Shown in pieces: positions 34,182 to 42,836 of a stretch of DNA of 64,000 nt (position 1 is the stretch's first letter; every line of letters starts with the position of its first letter). The stretch comes from CAVTWH01 sp963738365 (lineage in GTDB: Bacteria; Actinomycetota; Actinomycetes; Mycobacteriales; Micromonosporaceae). The stretch covers positions 62,001-126,000 of the forward strand of contig CAVTWH010000010.1 in the NCBI GenBank assembly GCA_963738365.1, read 5' to 3'. Under the pieces are notes generated by a model. The model saw nothing but the letters and a program-made list of their open reading frames with translations. It ran no database searches and was not told where the DNA came from. A program made the position numbers and the translations under genes.

Positions 34182-34535
34182 TCAGTGTTCCGCCTCGAAA
34201 CGCTGAGTTCCTACACCGCACCCGGAGAGGCAGACGATGTCCTCGCCGGCCTCAACCATCGGATGGGCAATGCTGTACGACCAGCGTTGGTAATCACTCA
34301 ACGGTTCCGGGACGATGCGTGCGCGGCGCACTACCCGACCGGCCGCGACATGCCCTCGCAAGGTTCGACACCAGCCCTGAAGCCAGGCGAGATCATCGGA
34401 CTCACCAGCCACCCAATGCGCCAGGTGCGGCAGTTCGACCGCGGTGCCGTACGCGTCACGGGTTTCCAGGTGGTCGGACGAGTGACCGAAGGACCGCAAC
34501 AGGTCGTCGAACTCGACCTCGGTGACGGACCTCAT
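34182..34535 (-). CDS. DUF6879-like protein, probably truncated
   Basis: A 117-residue protein with the N-terminal part of the actinobacterial DUF6879 family: FDDLLRSFGHSSDHLETRDA, then WVAGESDDLAWLQGW, VAAGRVVRRARIVPEPLSDY and WSYSIAHPMVEAGEDI. Members I know continue for about 60 more residues after this point; here the reading ends in CLSGCGVGTQRFEAEH. The usual helix-turn-helix and DUF397 partners are absent. A truncated remnant is likely. Confidence 0.6.
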   Translation of the reverse strand: MRSVTEVEFDDLLRSFGHSSDHLETRDAYGTAVELPHLAHWVAGESDDLAWLQGWCRTLRGHVAAGRVVRRARIVPEPLSDYQRWSYSIAHPMVEAGEDIVCLSGCGVGTQRFEAEH

Positions 34536-34582
34536 GTGACCACCTGCTCCCCAATCGGTCCGACCGAGAGTAAGCGAACGCG

Positions 34583-34618
34583 CAGTGGCGCGGCGACCGT
34601 GAGGTCGCCGCGCCACTG
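34583..34618 (-). terminator. Strong hairpin terminator downstream of the xylanase gene
   Basis: CAGTGGCGCGGCGACC (34583-34598) and its exact complement (34603-34618) form a 16-bp stem with a GTGA tetraloop, 12 bp past the xylanase stop. Confidence 0.85.
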
Positions 34619-34630
34619 GTTGTTGGACGG

Positions 34631-35692
34631 TTAACCAGCACTACAGGATATCGATGGCCATGTCCATTGGCCGTTGGGCGAGACCGTGAAGCCCCAGTTG
34701 TTGTTGCCGTTGGATCTGGCCACCATCACGTACTGGCTGGGCCAGCTGGCGCTGACGTTCCAGGTGTTGTAGACGACCGACGGGGAGACCATGTTCACCG
34801 TCACGGTCCAGTTGCTGGAGCCGGAGACCGAGACGTTGAGGTTGTACCAGTTGCTGCCCTTGGAGCCGGCCGACAGCGTCGCGGTACAGCCGCCACCGCC
34901 GCCACTGGTCGGCGTGGGGTTGCCGCCGCCACTGGTCGCGGTGGGCGTGGGGTTGCCGCCGCCACTGGTCGGACTGGGGTTGCTGCCGTGGTTCAGGGTG
35001 ACGTTGGAGTTGCCGCTACCGCCGCCCCAGGCCTCGGTCGCCATGATCTGGTAGTTCATCGAGCCGAGGTTCATGCCCTTGCTGGCCCAGGCGTTGACGA
35101 AGTTGGAGAAGGTGATCGTCCCGCTGCTGTGCGGCGAGTTGCGGATCGCCAGGTACTGCCAGAAGGTGCAGTTGTTGCCGGTGATGCAGGGCTGGTTGAC
35201 CTGCTGGTGCTTGATGATGGTGTACGTGCCGCCATCACTGGTCATGGTGCCCATGTTCTGGCCGGAGTAGTTCGGCGAGCCGACGTAGTTCTCGGTCACG
35301 TAGTACTCGACCAGCGGGTTGGTCGACCAGCCGTAGAGCGACAGCATGTTGGTGCCGCCGTTGGCGTTGAGGCTGCCGCTCCAGGTGATCGACTGGGTGC
35401 TGCCGGGGTTCCAACCGACACCGGCCACGAAGTCGCCGATGCCGCTCCAGGAGCTGGAGTAGCTGTTGCTCGAATTCAGCGTGATGCAGGCTGACCCCTG
35501 GCCGGCGGTCCACATCTGGTAGTACATGCCGCCGTTGTTGCCGGTCTGGTTGTTGCAGATCTGCGTCGCCGCGCTGGCCGGGCCGGTCAGCGCCAGCATT
35601 CCGGCGGCCAGGGCGAGGGCCGAGGCACCGGCCAGGAGCAGTCTGGTGCGCAGACGTTTACGGCCCTGCGGGCGCTCCGGGGCTTCGTTCAT
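34631..35692 (-). CDS. Secreted endo-1,4-beta-xylanase, GH11 with C-terminal CBM2
   Basis: A 353-residue extracellular enzyme. The signal peptide contains RLRTRLLLAGASALALAAGM-type sequence and ends near ASAATQ (about residue 40). The GH11 jelly-roll carries the nucleophile Glu in NPLVEYYVTENYVG and the acid/base Glu in YQIMATEAWGGG; VNQPCITGNNCTFWQYLAIR replaces the usual VNQPSI...FYQYWSVR segment. A GGGNPTPT linker of about 35 residues leads to a carbohydrate-binding module 2 from CTATLSAGSKGSNWYNLNV to the end. ATG 35692 has an AAGGAAG site. Degrades xylan outside the cell. Confidence 0.93.
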   Translation of the reverse strand: MNEAPERPQGRKRLRTRLLLAGASALALAAGMLALTGPASAATQICNNQTGNNGGMYYQMWTAGQGSACITLNSSNSYSSSWSGIGDFVAGVGWNPGSTQSITWSGSLNANGGTNMLSLYGWSTNPLVEYYVTENYVGSPNYSGQNMGTMTSDGGTYTIIKHQQVNQPCITGNNCTFWQYLAIRNSPHSSGTITFSNFVNAWASKGMNLGSMNYQIMATEAWGGGSGNSNVTLNHGSNPSPTSGGGNPTPTATSGGGNPTPTSGGGGGCTATLSAGSKGSNWYNLNVSVSGSSNWTVTVNMVSPSVVYNTWNVSASWPSQYVMVARSNGNNNWGFTVSPNGQWTWPSISCSAG

Positions 35693-35874
35693 GGGTGCTT
35701 CCTTTTCGTGAGGGACTGGCTGGACGGTGGAAGCCGTCGTACGAGCCGCCCGAGCGCCGGACGTGGCGTCGGACGGCTGCGCCGTACGAGCTGGCATCTG
35801 CCGGGCGTCACGCGACCTGAGAACACCGGTCATAGCCGTGATCCGGATCGACAGCTGTCAACCTATGTCGATGG

Positions 35875-35927
35875 CGAAAGTATGAGGAGGAGCCGATCTA
35901 ACTGTCAATAACTTTCGGAAATATTTC
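35875..35927. promoter_or_regulatory. Inverted half-sites flanking the xylanase promoter
   Basis: CGAAAGT (35875-35881) overlaps the -10 element, and its exact complement ACTTTCG (35911-35917) lies just upstream of the -35. A further perfect dyad GAAATATTTC (35918-35927) is adjacent. CGAAA/TTTCG-type elements are known near xylanase genes of actinomycetes. A repressor spanning the promoter is the simplest reading. Confidence 0.5.
35879..35908 (-). promoter_or_regulatory. Predicted sigma-70-type promoter of the xylanase gene
   Basis: On the minus strand, TTGACA (35908-35903) is followed after 18 bp by CATACT (35884-35879). The -35 is a perfect consensus. The implied 5' untranslated region is about 180 nt. 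Confidence 0.55.
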
Positions 35928-35929
35928 GT

Positions 35930-36310
35930 TATATGATCATGGACCGGCGCCGTGGCTCCGTGAAAGCTAGTGCATATGCTGCCGAAGCTGGCGGCTTGGC
36001 GCCGCTCGGCGAGAGCGCGCCCGTGCCGGGCGCTCCGAGTTTCGAAAATTACGGCCGGCATCCGGACGCTTCGCCGGAGCTACCCACCGGACTGCCGGGT
36101 CGCGTCGGAGCACGCCCAGGCCCGGCAGCTCTCCGCGATCCACGGTTGCCGACGACCCGGCCACGCTTGTCACCAATCGTGCACGCGGGACGTACAAGTG
36201 TCAATCGAGGCAGGCCGAACAACGGGCGGCCAGCGCAACCACAGCCGCGCAGCTGCACAATCATGGCGGGGCGCGCCGACCGGGCGCCGCGGTCATGTCC
36301 ACCCTCGACG
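35930..36310. other. Region upstream of the PaaX gene without a supported gene
   Basis: Open frames are present in this stretch, but none shows a ribosome site or recognisable protein. AT-richer sequence at 35860-35960 belongs to the xylanase promoter region. I see no hairpin or repeat of note in the remainder. Confidence 0.4.
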
Positions 36311-36323
36311 CCGGAGCAGTGCC

Positions 36324-37271
36324 TTGGTCAACCCGTACGACATCGAGGAAGACTTTCCTGACGACGCCGCGACCGTGCGCCTGCCGCGCCAGCAGGCCGG
36401 CAGCACGGCACAGAACCTGGCCATGACCCTGGTGACCGACTACACCCTGCGCAGCCGGGCCTGGCTACCCTCCGCGTCCATCGTCGCGCTGCTCGACGAA
36501 GCCGGGATAGGCAGCAGCGCGGCCCGCACGGCGATCAGCCGGCTGTCCCGGCGCGGGGTGTTGGAGAGCAGCCGGGACGGCCGCAACAGCTCCTACCGCC
36601 TGACGCAGCCCGCGATCGACAACCTGACCGCGGGCGGCGCCTGGATCGCCGGGTTCGCCACCCGGGCTGACCCGTGGGACGGCCTCTGGACGCTCGTGTC
36701 CTTCTCGTTTCCGCAGGAGGAGCGCAGCCGACGACGGGCGCTGCGGGTCCAACTGCGATGGCTGGGGTACGCGCCCCTGTACGACGCGCTCTGGGTCTGT
36801 CCCGACGCCCCGAACCCGACCGTCACCGACCGGCTGGCGACGATGACCGCGGGCACCATGACGATGTTCCGGGCCCGCGAGGTGGAGCTGGCGGGTCGGG
36901 CCGGCCGCAGCCCGATCGACGCCTGGGACATCGCCGCCATCGCAAGGCGCTACGACACCTTCCTGCGGCACTGGGAGCCACTGCTGCCCCGGATCCGTAC
37001 CGGCGAGGTCTGCGGCGCCGCGGCGGTGCGCGCCCGCACCGAGATCATGGATGCCTACCGGCACTTCCCCATCATCGACCCGCAGCTGCCGATCGAGCTG
37101 ATGCCCGCCCACTGGCCCCGCGCAGCCGCCCGCAAGGTCTTTGTGGCGGTGTACGACGGGCTCGCCGGACAGGCTGAGGAACACGTACGCACCGTCGTGA
37201 GCCGGTTCACCGGCTCGCCCTCCCCGCAGATCGGGGCCCACACCACGGCGGAGATGGCCGCCGCCGGGTGA
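36324..37271 (+). CDS. PaaX-family transcriptional regulator
   Basis: A 315-residue regulator of the PaaX type. The N-terminal helix-turn-helix reads LPSASIVALLDEAGIGSSAA, RTAISRLSRRGVLES. The central domain has DGLWTLVSFSFPQEERSRRR, and the C-terminal PaaX_C part has LVNPYDIEED-unrelated sequence ending YRHFPIIDPQLPIELMPAHW, a family hallmark. The start is assigned to TTG 36324, giving LVNPYDIEEDFPDD, because GGAG lies 8 bp upstream; no ATG or GTG fits. PaaX represses phenylacetate catabolism in E. coli, but no paa genes are here, so the ligand is unknown. It points away from the xylanase gene. Confidence 0.85.
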   Translation: MVNPYDIEEDFPDDAATVRLPRQQAGSTAQNLAMTLVTDYTLRSRAWLPSASIVALLDEAGIGSSAARTAISRLSRRGVLESSRDGRNSSYRLTQPAIDNLTAGGAWIAGFATRADPWDGLWTLVSFSFPQEERSRRRALRVQLRWLGYAPLYDALWVCPDAPNPTVTDRLATMTAGTMTMFRAREVELAGRAGRSPIDAWDIAAIARRYDTFLRHWEPLLPRIRTGEVCGAAAVRARTEIMDAYRHFPIIDPQLPIELMPAHWPRAAARKVFVAVYDGLAGQAEEHVRTVVSRFTGSPSPQIGAHTTAEMAAAG

Positions 37272-37302
37272 ACCGCCCCGATGCCTCGACAGGTGGCCGC
37301 GG

Positions 37303-37626
37303 TCAGGTGGTTTCGCTGTCGAGCCAACGCAGGTACGCCGGGCTGCCGTCGAGGACCGCGGTGACGATGACCTCGGGCAGGTCGTACGCGTGGTGGCTGA
37401 GGATGTGCTGCTGGAGCGCGGGCACCCGGGCGGCGGGTGTCTTGAAGAGCACCTGGTATTCGCTGGCCACCTCGACGGTGCCGTCCCACCGGTAGGTGCT
37501 CTCGATCGGGCCGCAGACCTGGGCGCAGGCGGCGAGGCGGGCCTCGACGGCGGAGCGGGCCAGGGCACTGGCGGCGTCGTGGGTGTCGGTGGTGGTGGCG
37601 ACGATCCGGTACCCCTGCTCCGGCAT
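37303..37626 (-). CDS. cutA: CutA1 family divalent-ion tolerance protein
   Basis: A 107-residue ferredoxin-like trimeric protein. Family signatures are ARSAVEARLAACAQVCGPIE, STYRWDGTVEVASEYQVLFK and HAYDLPEVIVTAVLDGSPAY with LRWLD near the end. The biochemical role of CutA1 is unsettled; copper tolerance was the original phenotype. ATG 37626. It converges with the PaaX gene. Confidence 0.92.
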   Translation of the reverse strand: MPEQGYRIVATTTDTHDAASALARSAVEARLAACAQVCGPIESTYRWDGTVEVASEYQVLFKTPAARVPALQQHILSHHAYDLPEVIVTAVLDGSPAYLRWLDSETT

Positions 37627-37732
37627 GGCTCGACGCTACCGCGTCGGATTTGTCCCGCAAGTGGATCGGGGAGTTGTGGAACGACTACCTGATCGAGAGC
37701 GTTCCGGTCGCCGCTGTACGGCCCCTGACGAC

Positions 37733-39681
37733 CTATGGCACCGCGCTGGGCGACGCTGCGGCGCTGGCCGACGGAGACGCTCCGGCGCTGGCCGACGGAC
37801 CGGCGCTGGGCGAGCCGGACGGGCGGTGCGGGTAGCTCAGGCCGAAGCCGTAGGCGAACAGGCCGGTGGCGCCGTCGCCGGTGTTGATCGGCTCCTGGTT
37901 GGCGTTGGCCGGCCAGGTGACCGGGAGCTTGCCGGTCGGGGCGTAGTCGCCGAAGAGGACGTCGGCCACGCCGGCGCCTTCCGAGCCGGGCAGCCAGGCG
38001 GCCACCAGCCCGGCCAGGCTGGGCAGCTGCGCCGAGACGTCCAGCGGGCGCCCGGAGACCAGCACCGCCACGGTCGGCACCCCGGATGCCTTCAACCGTG
38101 CCAGTAGCGCCGTGTCCTCGTCGTCCAGCGCCAGCCCCTCGGGCCGGTCACCCTTGCCCTCGGCGTACGGGGTCTCGCCGATGACGGCCACCGCCACCCG
38201 GTAGGACGAGTCGATGCCGGAGCCGTCCCGGCTGTAGGTCACCGTCGCTGCGGAGCCCACGGTGGAGCGGATGCCGGCCAGGATGGTGGTGCCGCCGGGG
38301 TAGGTGTTGCCCGAGGCGCCCTGCCACTCGACCGTCCAGCCGCCCGACTGGTTGCCCAGGTCGTCGGCGTTCTTGCCGGCCACGAAAATCTTCCCGCCGG
38401 ACCTGGCCAGCGGCAGCGCGTTGCCCGAGTTCTTCAGCAGCACCTGGGATTCGCGGACGGCCTGCCGGGCGACGGCCCGGTGCGCGGCGCTGCCGATACC
38501 GGACGCATAGGAGCGGTCGGCCAGCGGGTGCTCGAAGAGGCCCAGCTCGAACTTCTTCAGCAGGATCCGGCGTACCGCGTCGTCGATCCGGGACTGCTCG
38601 ATCTTGCCGTTCCGGACGTCCTGCTTGAGCAGCGCCAGGAAGGTGCGGTGCTGCTGGGGACCATCAGCATGTCCAGGCCGGCGGTGACGCCCTGGGCGAT
38701 CTCCTCGGCGGTGAACCCGTCGTCGCCGTCGAGCTGGTCGACGGCCGCCCAGTCGGAGACCAGGAACCCGGAGAAGCCCAGCTCGTTCTTGAGCACGTCG
38801 GTGAGCAGGTACCTGCTGGAGCTGAGCTTCACGCCGTTCCAGCTGGAGAACGACACCATGATCGAGCCGACGTGGCGCTGGATCGCGGCCTGGAAACCCG
38901 GCAGGTGGATCGCCCGCAGCTGGGCCTCGGAGAGCTGGGTGTTGCCCTGGTCCGTCCCGTTCGTGGTGCCGCCGTCGCCGACGTAGTGCTTCGCGGTGGC
39001 CAGGATCGAGGCCGGCCCGCCGAGGGTGTCGCCCTGGAACCCGGTGACGATCGTCGTCATCGACGACACCAACTCCGGCGTCTCCCCGAACGACTCATAC
39101 GTACGACCCCACCGGTCATCCCGCGCCACACACAGACACGGCGCGAACGTCCAGTCCAGACCCGCCCCCGTCACCTCCTCCGCCGTCGCCCGACCCACCT
39201 GCTGCACCAGAGCCGGATCACGCGAAGCACCCAACCCGATGTTGTGCGGAAAGATCGTCGAACCCGGCACGTTGTTGTCCCCGTGCACCGCGTCCAGGCC
39301 GTACAGGATGGGGATGCCCAACGGCGTGGCCAGGGCGGCGCGCTGGTAGGCGTCGTACATGTCGGCCCAGCCGGCGGGCGTGTCCGGGTCCGGCGCCGAG
39401 CCGCCGCCGGAGAGCACCGAACCGAGCCGGTCCGACTCCACGTCCCCGGGGCCGACCTCGCCCCGCTCCCCCTGCACCATCTGGCCCAGCTTGTCGTCCA
39501 GCGACATCCGGGGCAGCAGGTCGGCCACCCGCTCGGCCGGCGACAGCGCGGCGTTGCGGTAGCGCGCCCCTTCGGTGCCGTGTCGGTGGCGGTGGGTCAG
39601 CGCGACCCCCGCCACCACGACGAGCGCCAGCGCGACAACGCCCGCGACAGTGATGCCTACCCGACGACGGGTAACCCCCAT
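37733..39681 (-). pseudogene. Exported GH3 beta-glucosidase-type enzyme with one frameshift
   Basis: N-terminal MGVTRRRVGITVAGVVALAL is a signal anchor or signal peptide. GH3 N-domain motifs follow: DDKLGQMVQGERGEV, LYGLDAVHGDNNVPG, VARDDRWGRTYESFGETPE, AKHYVGDGGTTNGTDQGNT and the nucleophile Asp in GFLVSDWAAVDQLDG. At about 38657 one base is missing in a G/C run. The frame then changes from MLMVPSSTAPSW to MVPQQHRTFLALLKQDVRNG and continues through the GH3 C-domain (SQVLLKNSGNALPLA, VAVIGETPYAEGKGDRP) to a Ser/Pro/Ala tail. The corrected protein is about 650 residues. The single clean break favours a sequencing error. Probable role: releasing glucose from beta-glucans or cello-oligosaccharides. 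Confidence 0.85.
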
Positions 39682-39788
39682 GGCTCCTCCTATCGGCGGG
39701 CCGCACCCTAGGGTCCACCGCGGTCACCGGGCAACTGTCCGGCCCGGCCACCCAGGTGGTCCCGGTGAAAGTTTCGTAGGGTGGGCTG

Positions 39789-40817
39789 ATGACGCAGTGG
39801 TTGCTCTACGGCGCGAACGGCTACACCGGCCAGCTCATCGCCGAACTCGCGGTCCGGCGCGGCGAGCGCCCGGTGCTGGCCGGCCGCAACGCCCCGGCCC
39901 TGGCGGCGCTGGCCGACCGGCTCGGTCTCGCCCACCGGGTGTTCGGCCTGGACAACCCCGAGGGGGTACGCGACGGGCTCGCCGACGTGGCCGCCGTGCT
40001 GCACTGCGCCGGCCCGTTCGAGCTGACCAGCGCTGCGATGGTGGACGCCTGCCTGGCCACCGGTACCCACTACCTGGACATTACCGGCGAGATCAACGTA
40101 CTGGAGGCGGTGTACGCCCGGGACGCCGACGCCCGCGCCGCGGGCGTGGTGCTGCTGCCGGCGGTGGGCTTCGACGTCGTACCCACCGATTGCCTGGCGG
40201 CGCTGCTGGCCGCCGCGCTGCCCGGGGCGACCAGCCTGGAGCTGGCGTTCGTGGCCGGTGGCGGGCTGAGCCCGGGCACCTACGCCACGTCACTGCGCGG
40301 CGCGGCCGGCGGCAACCGGCGCCGGGTCGACGGTGCGCTGGTCACCGGGCCGATGGGGCGGCCGACCCGGCGGGTGCCGCTGCCGTCCGGCGAGGTGGAG
40401 GTGACCGCGATCCCGTGGGGCGACCTGGCCAGCGGGTACCGCTCCACCGGCATCCCGAACATCACCACCTACACGAAGGTGGCCGGCGGCTCCGGCGTCC
40501 GGGTCGCCGCCGCCGCGCTCAAGATCCCCGGAGTACGCGGCCTGGCCCGGGCGGCCGCCCCGGCGGGGCCGGACGAGCAGCGCCGGGCGGCCAGCCGCTC
40601 CGAGGTCTGGGGCGAGGTACGCGGCCCCGACAGCGCCAGCCGCAGCGCCACCCTGACCGCCCCCAACGGGTACTCGCTGACCGCCGACGCCAGCCTGCGC
40701 GCCCTGGCCAGGGTGCTGGCCAGGGACGTGCCCGCCGGGGCGTACACCCCGTCCGCCGCGCTGGGCGCCGACTTCGTCGCTACCCTCGACGGGGTTTCGG
40801 TCTCCCCGGTCCGGTGA
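39789..40817 (+). CDS. Saccharopine dehydrogenase-like NAD(P)-binding oxidoreductase
   Basis: A 342-residue protein with an N-terminal Rossmann motif WLLYGANGYTGQLIAELAV and the block AAVLHCAGPFELTSAAMVDA, then GTHYLDITGEINVLEAVYAR. These match the saccharopine dehydrogenase/trans-acting enoyl reductase superfamily. FDVVPTDCLAALLAAALPGA and a substrate domain follow. Relatives act in lysine metabolism or lipid enoyl reduction, and the substrate cannot be told. It stands alone on the plus strand. Confidence 0.8.
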   Translation: MTQWLLYGANGYTGQLIAELAVRRGERPVLAGRNAPALAALADRLGLAHRVFGLDNPEGVRDGLADVAAVLHCAGPFELTSAAMVDACLATGTHYLDITGEINVLEAVYARDADARAAGVVLLPAVGFDVVPTDCLAALLAAALPGATSLELAFVAGGGLSPGTYATSLRGAAGGNRRRVDGALVTGPMGRPTRRVPLPSGEVEVTAIPWGDLASGYRSTGIPNITTYTKVAGGSGVRVAAAALKIPGVRGLARAAAPAGPDEQRRAASRSEVWGEVRGPDSASRSATLTAPNGYSLTADASLRALARVLARDVPAGAYTPSAALGADFVATLDGVSVSPVR

Positions 40818-40929
40818 GCGTGACCGGACGGCCGGTTTTCCGCCGACGGCCGGCGGCGGGCTGGAGTGGCGGCCGGTGGCGGACCGGGCGGCGGGTAGAG
40901 TGCGGCGGTCGACGGGCGACGGGAGGGCG

Positions 40930-41538
40930 ATGGACGTGCTGACCGACGAGAGCGGGCTGTTCGCCGACGCCTCCAACTTCGAACTGCGCTACGTCCAGGA
41001 CTACGACCGGATCACCGAGGTGGTCTCCGCGCTGCGGGTGCTCGGGATGAAGGTGGTGCTCACCTCCGGCTCGTTCGACATCCTGCACGAGGGCCACTCG
41101 ATGTACCTGGAGGCCGCCCGGCGCTTCGGCGACTTCCTCATCGTCGGCCTGGACAGCGACGAGAAGATCCGTACCCGCAAGGGACCGGCCCGCCCGGCGG
41201 TGCCCGAGCTGGAACGGCTGCGCATGGTCACCCACCAGCGCGGCGTCGGCCTGGTCACGCTCAAGCAGCTCGGCGACCCCAAGTGGGCGCTGATCCAGGC
41301 GGTACACCCGGACGTGCTGGTGGCCACCCGGGAGACCTACTCGGCCGAGGAGATTTCCGAGCTGGAGGCCAAGCACTGCGGCCGGGTCGAGGTCCTCGAC
41401 CGGATGGCCACGGTGAGCACCTCGGCCCGGGTCCGCCTGCTGCAACTACAGCTGGCCGAGATGATGTCGAAGAAGCTCGCCGAGCGGATGCCCGAGCTGC
41501 TCCAGGACGTCATCGACGAAATCGGCGGCCGCCGCTGA
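40930..41538 (+). CDS. Cytidylyltransferase-like nucleotidyltransferase
   Basis: A 202-residue HxGH-family nucleotidyltransferase. The motif LTSGSFDILHEGHSMYLEAA places HEGH at residues 53-56, and FGDFLIVGLDSDEKIRTRKG follows as in glycerol-3-phosphate cytidylyltransferase and RfaE domain II. The late motif VSTSARVRLL stands where ISST-R is usual. The C-terminal helix (LQLAEMMSKKLAERMPELLQ) is extra. ATG 40930 has a GGGAGGG site. It is followed after about 60 bp by a deaminase-domain gene; the pair is probably one operon. Substrate unknown. Confidence 0.82.
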   Translation: MDVLTDESGLFADASNFELRYVQDYDRITEVVSALRVLGMKVVLTSGSFDILHEGHSMYLEAARRFGDFLIVGLDSDEKIRTRKGPARPAVPELERLRMVTHQRGVGLVTLKQLGDPKWALIQAVHPDVLVATRETYSAEEISELEAKHCGRVEVLDRMATVSTSARVRLLQLQLAEMMSKKLAERMPELLQDVIDEIGGRR

Positions 41539-41597
41539 GCACGGTCGGGCCGCCGGGCGGCGCACGGCCGGGCGCTGCCCCGTCCCCGGGCGGGGAG

Positions 41598-42410
41598 GTG
41601 CAGCTGCTGCTCTACCTGCCCGTGCTGCACGCCGGGTACCAGGCGCTGCTGGATCGCTACCCGCAGGCCGAGGTGCTGCTGCTGGGGGCCAGCTTCGCCG
41701 ACGAGTATCCGGTGCTGCGTAAGGAGATCCGGGCGCTGGCGCCGGAGCAGGCGGCCGGCTACCTGCGCGCGACCGGCCGGCGGGTCCGGGTGGTCGAGCG
41801 GGACACGCTGGCGCTGACCGCGCCGCTGACCGTGGTGCCCGACGAGGAGTTGATGCGCGACCTGCTGGCGGCCCACCCGCCGGCCGGCCGGGTCGCCGTC
41901 GAGCGCACGTTCCTGCGCTGGGACCGGCCGGCCAGCCTGGACCCGGCGCCGGTCGAGGGCACCCCCACCGTCGCCCTGGACAGCCTGGACGCAGGCCTGG
42001 TCGGCCGGCTGCGCACCGAGGCGGGGCGCAGCTCCGACTGGTGGCGCCAGGTGGGCGCGGTGGCCGCCCGGGACGGGGCGATCCTGTTCAGCGCGCACAA
42101 CGCGCACCAGCCCACCGAGTACTCCCCCTACCTGGACGGGGACCCGCGCAACGAGTTCTCCCGGGGGGTCCGCATCGACCTGTCCACGGCGCTGCACGCC
42201 GAGGCGGGGGTGGTGGCCCGGGCCGCCGCCGACGGGGTGTCGCTGCGCGGCGCCGACCTCTACGTGACGACCTTCCCGTGCCCGGGCTGCGCCCGGCTGG
42301 TGGCGGCGGCCGGGTTCGCCCGGTGCTGGTTCCTCGACCCCTACGCGGTGCTGCACGGGGACGACATCCTCCGGGCCGCCGGGGTGGCGCTCATCCGGGT
42401 CGTGAGCTGA
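41598..42410 (+). CDS. Deoxycytidylate deaminase-like protein with an N-terminal extension
   Basis: A 270-residue protein. The C-terminal half is a cytidine/deoxycytidylate deaminase domain: zinc site H200-A-E202 (ALHAEAGVV) and FPCPGCARLV with C228 and C231. Residues 1-130 are not part of that domain. They begin LLLYLPVLHAGYQALLDRYP and contain LLLGASFADEYPVLRKEIRA, which looks like a degenerate nucleotidyltransferase half (HAGY in place of HxGH); this is only a suggestion. The GTG start follows GGGGAG very closely, so the start is uncertain. It converges with and overlaps the HIT gene by 20 bp. Confidence 0.78.
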   Translation: MQLLLYLPVLHAGYQALLDRYPQAEVLLLGASFADEYPVLRKEIRALAPEQAAGYLRATGRRVRVVERDTLALTAPLTVVPDEELMRDLLAAHPPAGRVAVERTFLRWDRPASLDPAPVEGTPTVALDSLDAGLVGRLRTEAGRSSDWWRQVGAVAARDGAILFSAHNAHQPTEYSPYLDGDPRNEFSRGVRIDLSTALHAEAGVVARAAADGVSLRGADLYVTTFPCPGCARLVAAAGFARCWFLDPYAVLHGDDILRAAGVALIRVVS

Positions 42411-42831
42411 GCTTCAGGCGTACCGGCTGGTGGCCGGGGTCGGCCACGTCCCCGACGAGCAGGTGCAGGTGCAGGTGCTCGACGGTACCGCCGGTGAAGC
42501 GCGGGTCGCCGTTGCGCGCGCCCAGGCCGTAGTAGTCCAGGTGGAAGTGGTCGCGGGCCCAGGCCAGGGTGGGCCACAGGTCGGCCTGCGCGGCGGGCGG
42601 CAGGTCCACCAGGTCGGCCACGTGCGCCTGCGGGACCAGCAGCAGGTGCAGCTTGGTGCCCCGGTAGGGGAAGTCGTTGGGCAGCACCGTCCAGTGGGCG
42701 GTGCGCAGCAGCGCGTCGTCCCGGGCGGCCACGCTGTCCGGGCAGAACAGGCAGACCCCGGCCGCCTCCAGCGCCCGCATCCGGGCCAGCTGCTCGGCGT
42801 CGCGGTGGTTGTCCAGGTGGTAGAGCGGCAC
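42391..42831 (-). CDS. HIT-family nucleotide-binding protein
   Basis: A 146-residue histidine-triad protein. The HIT motif is GTVEHLHLHLLVG (HxHxHxx). An N-terminal CLFC (C27, C30) may bind zinc, as in Fhit/GalT-like members. FPYRGTKLHLLLVPQAHVAD is the conserved strand. HIT proteins hydrolyse nucleoside phosphoramidates or dinucleoside polyphosphates. GTG start 42831, 5 bp after the DHFR stop on the same strand, so it is third in a thyA-dfr-HIT operon. Confidence 0.87.
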   Translation of the reverse strand: MPLYHLDNHRDAEQLARMRALEAAGVCLFCPDSVAARDDALLRTAHWTVLPNDFPYRGTKLHLLLVPQAHVADLVDLPPAAQADLWPTLAWARDHFHLDYYGLGARNGDPRFTGGTVEHLHLHLLVGDVADPGHQPVRLKLSSRPG

Positions 42832-42836
42832 GCCGG

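Noticed and set aside
36324..37271. Phenylacetate degradation locus suggested by the PaaX-type regulator
   Set aside because: No paa catabolic genes are nearby. PaaX-like proteins are widespread regulators in actinobacteria.
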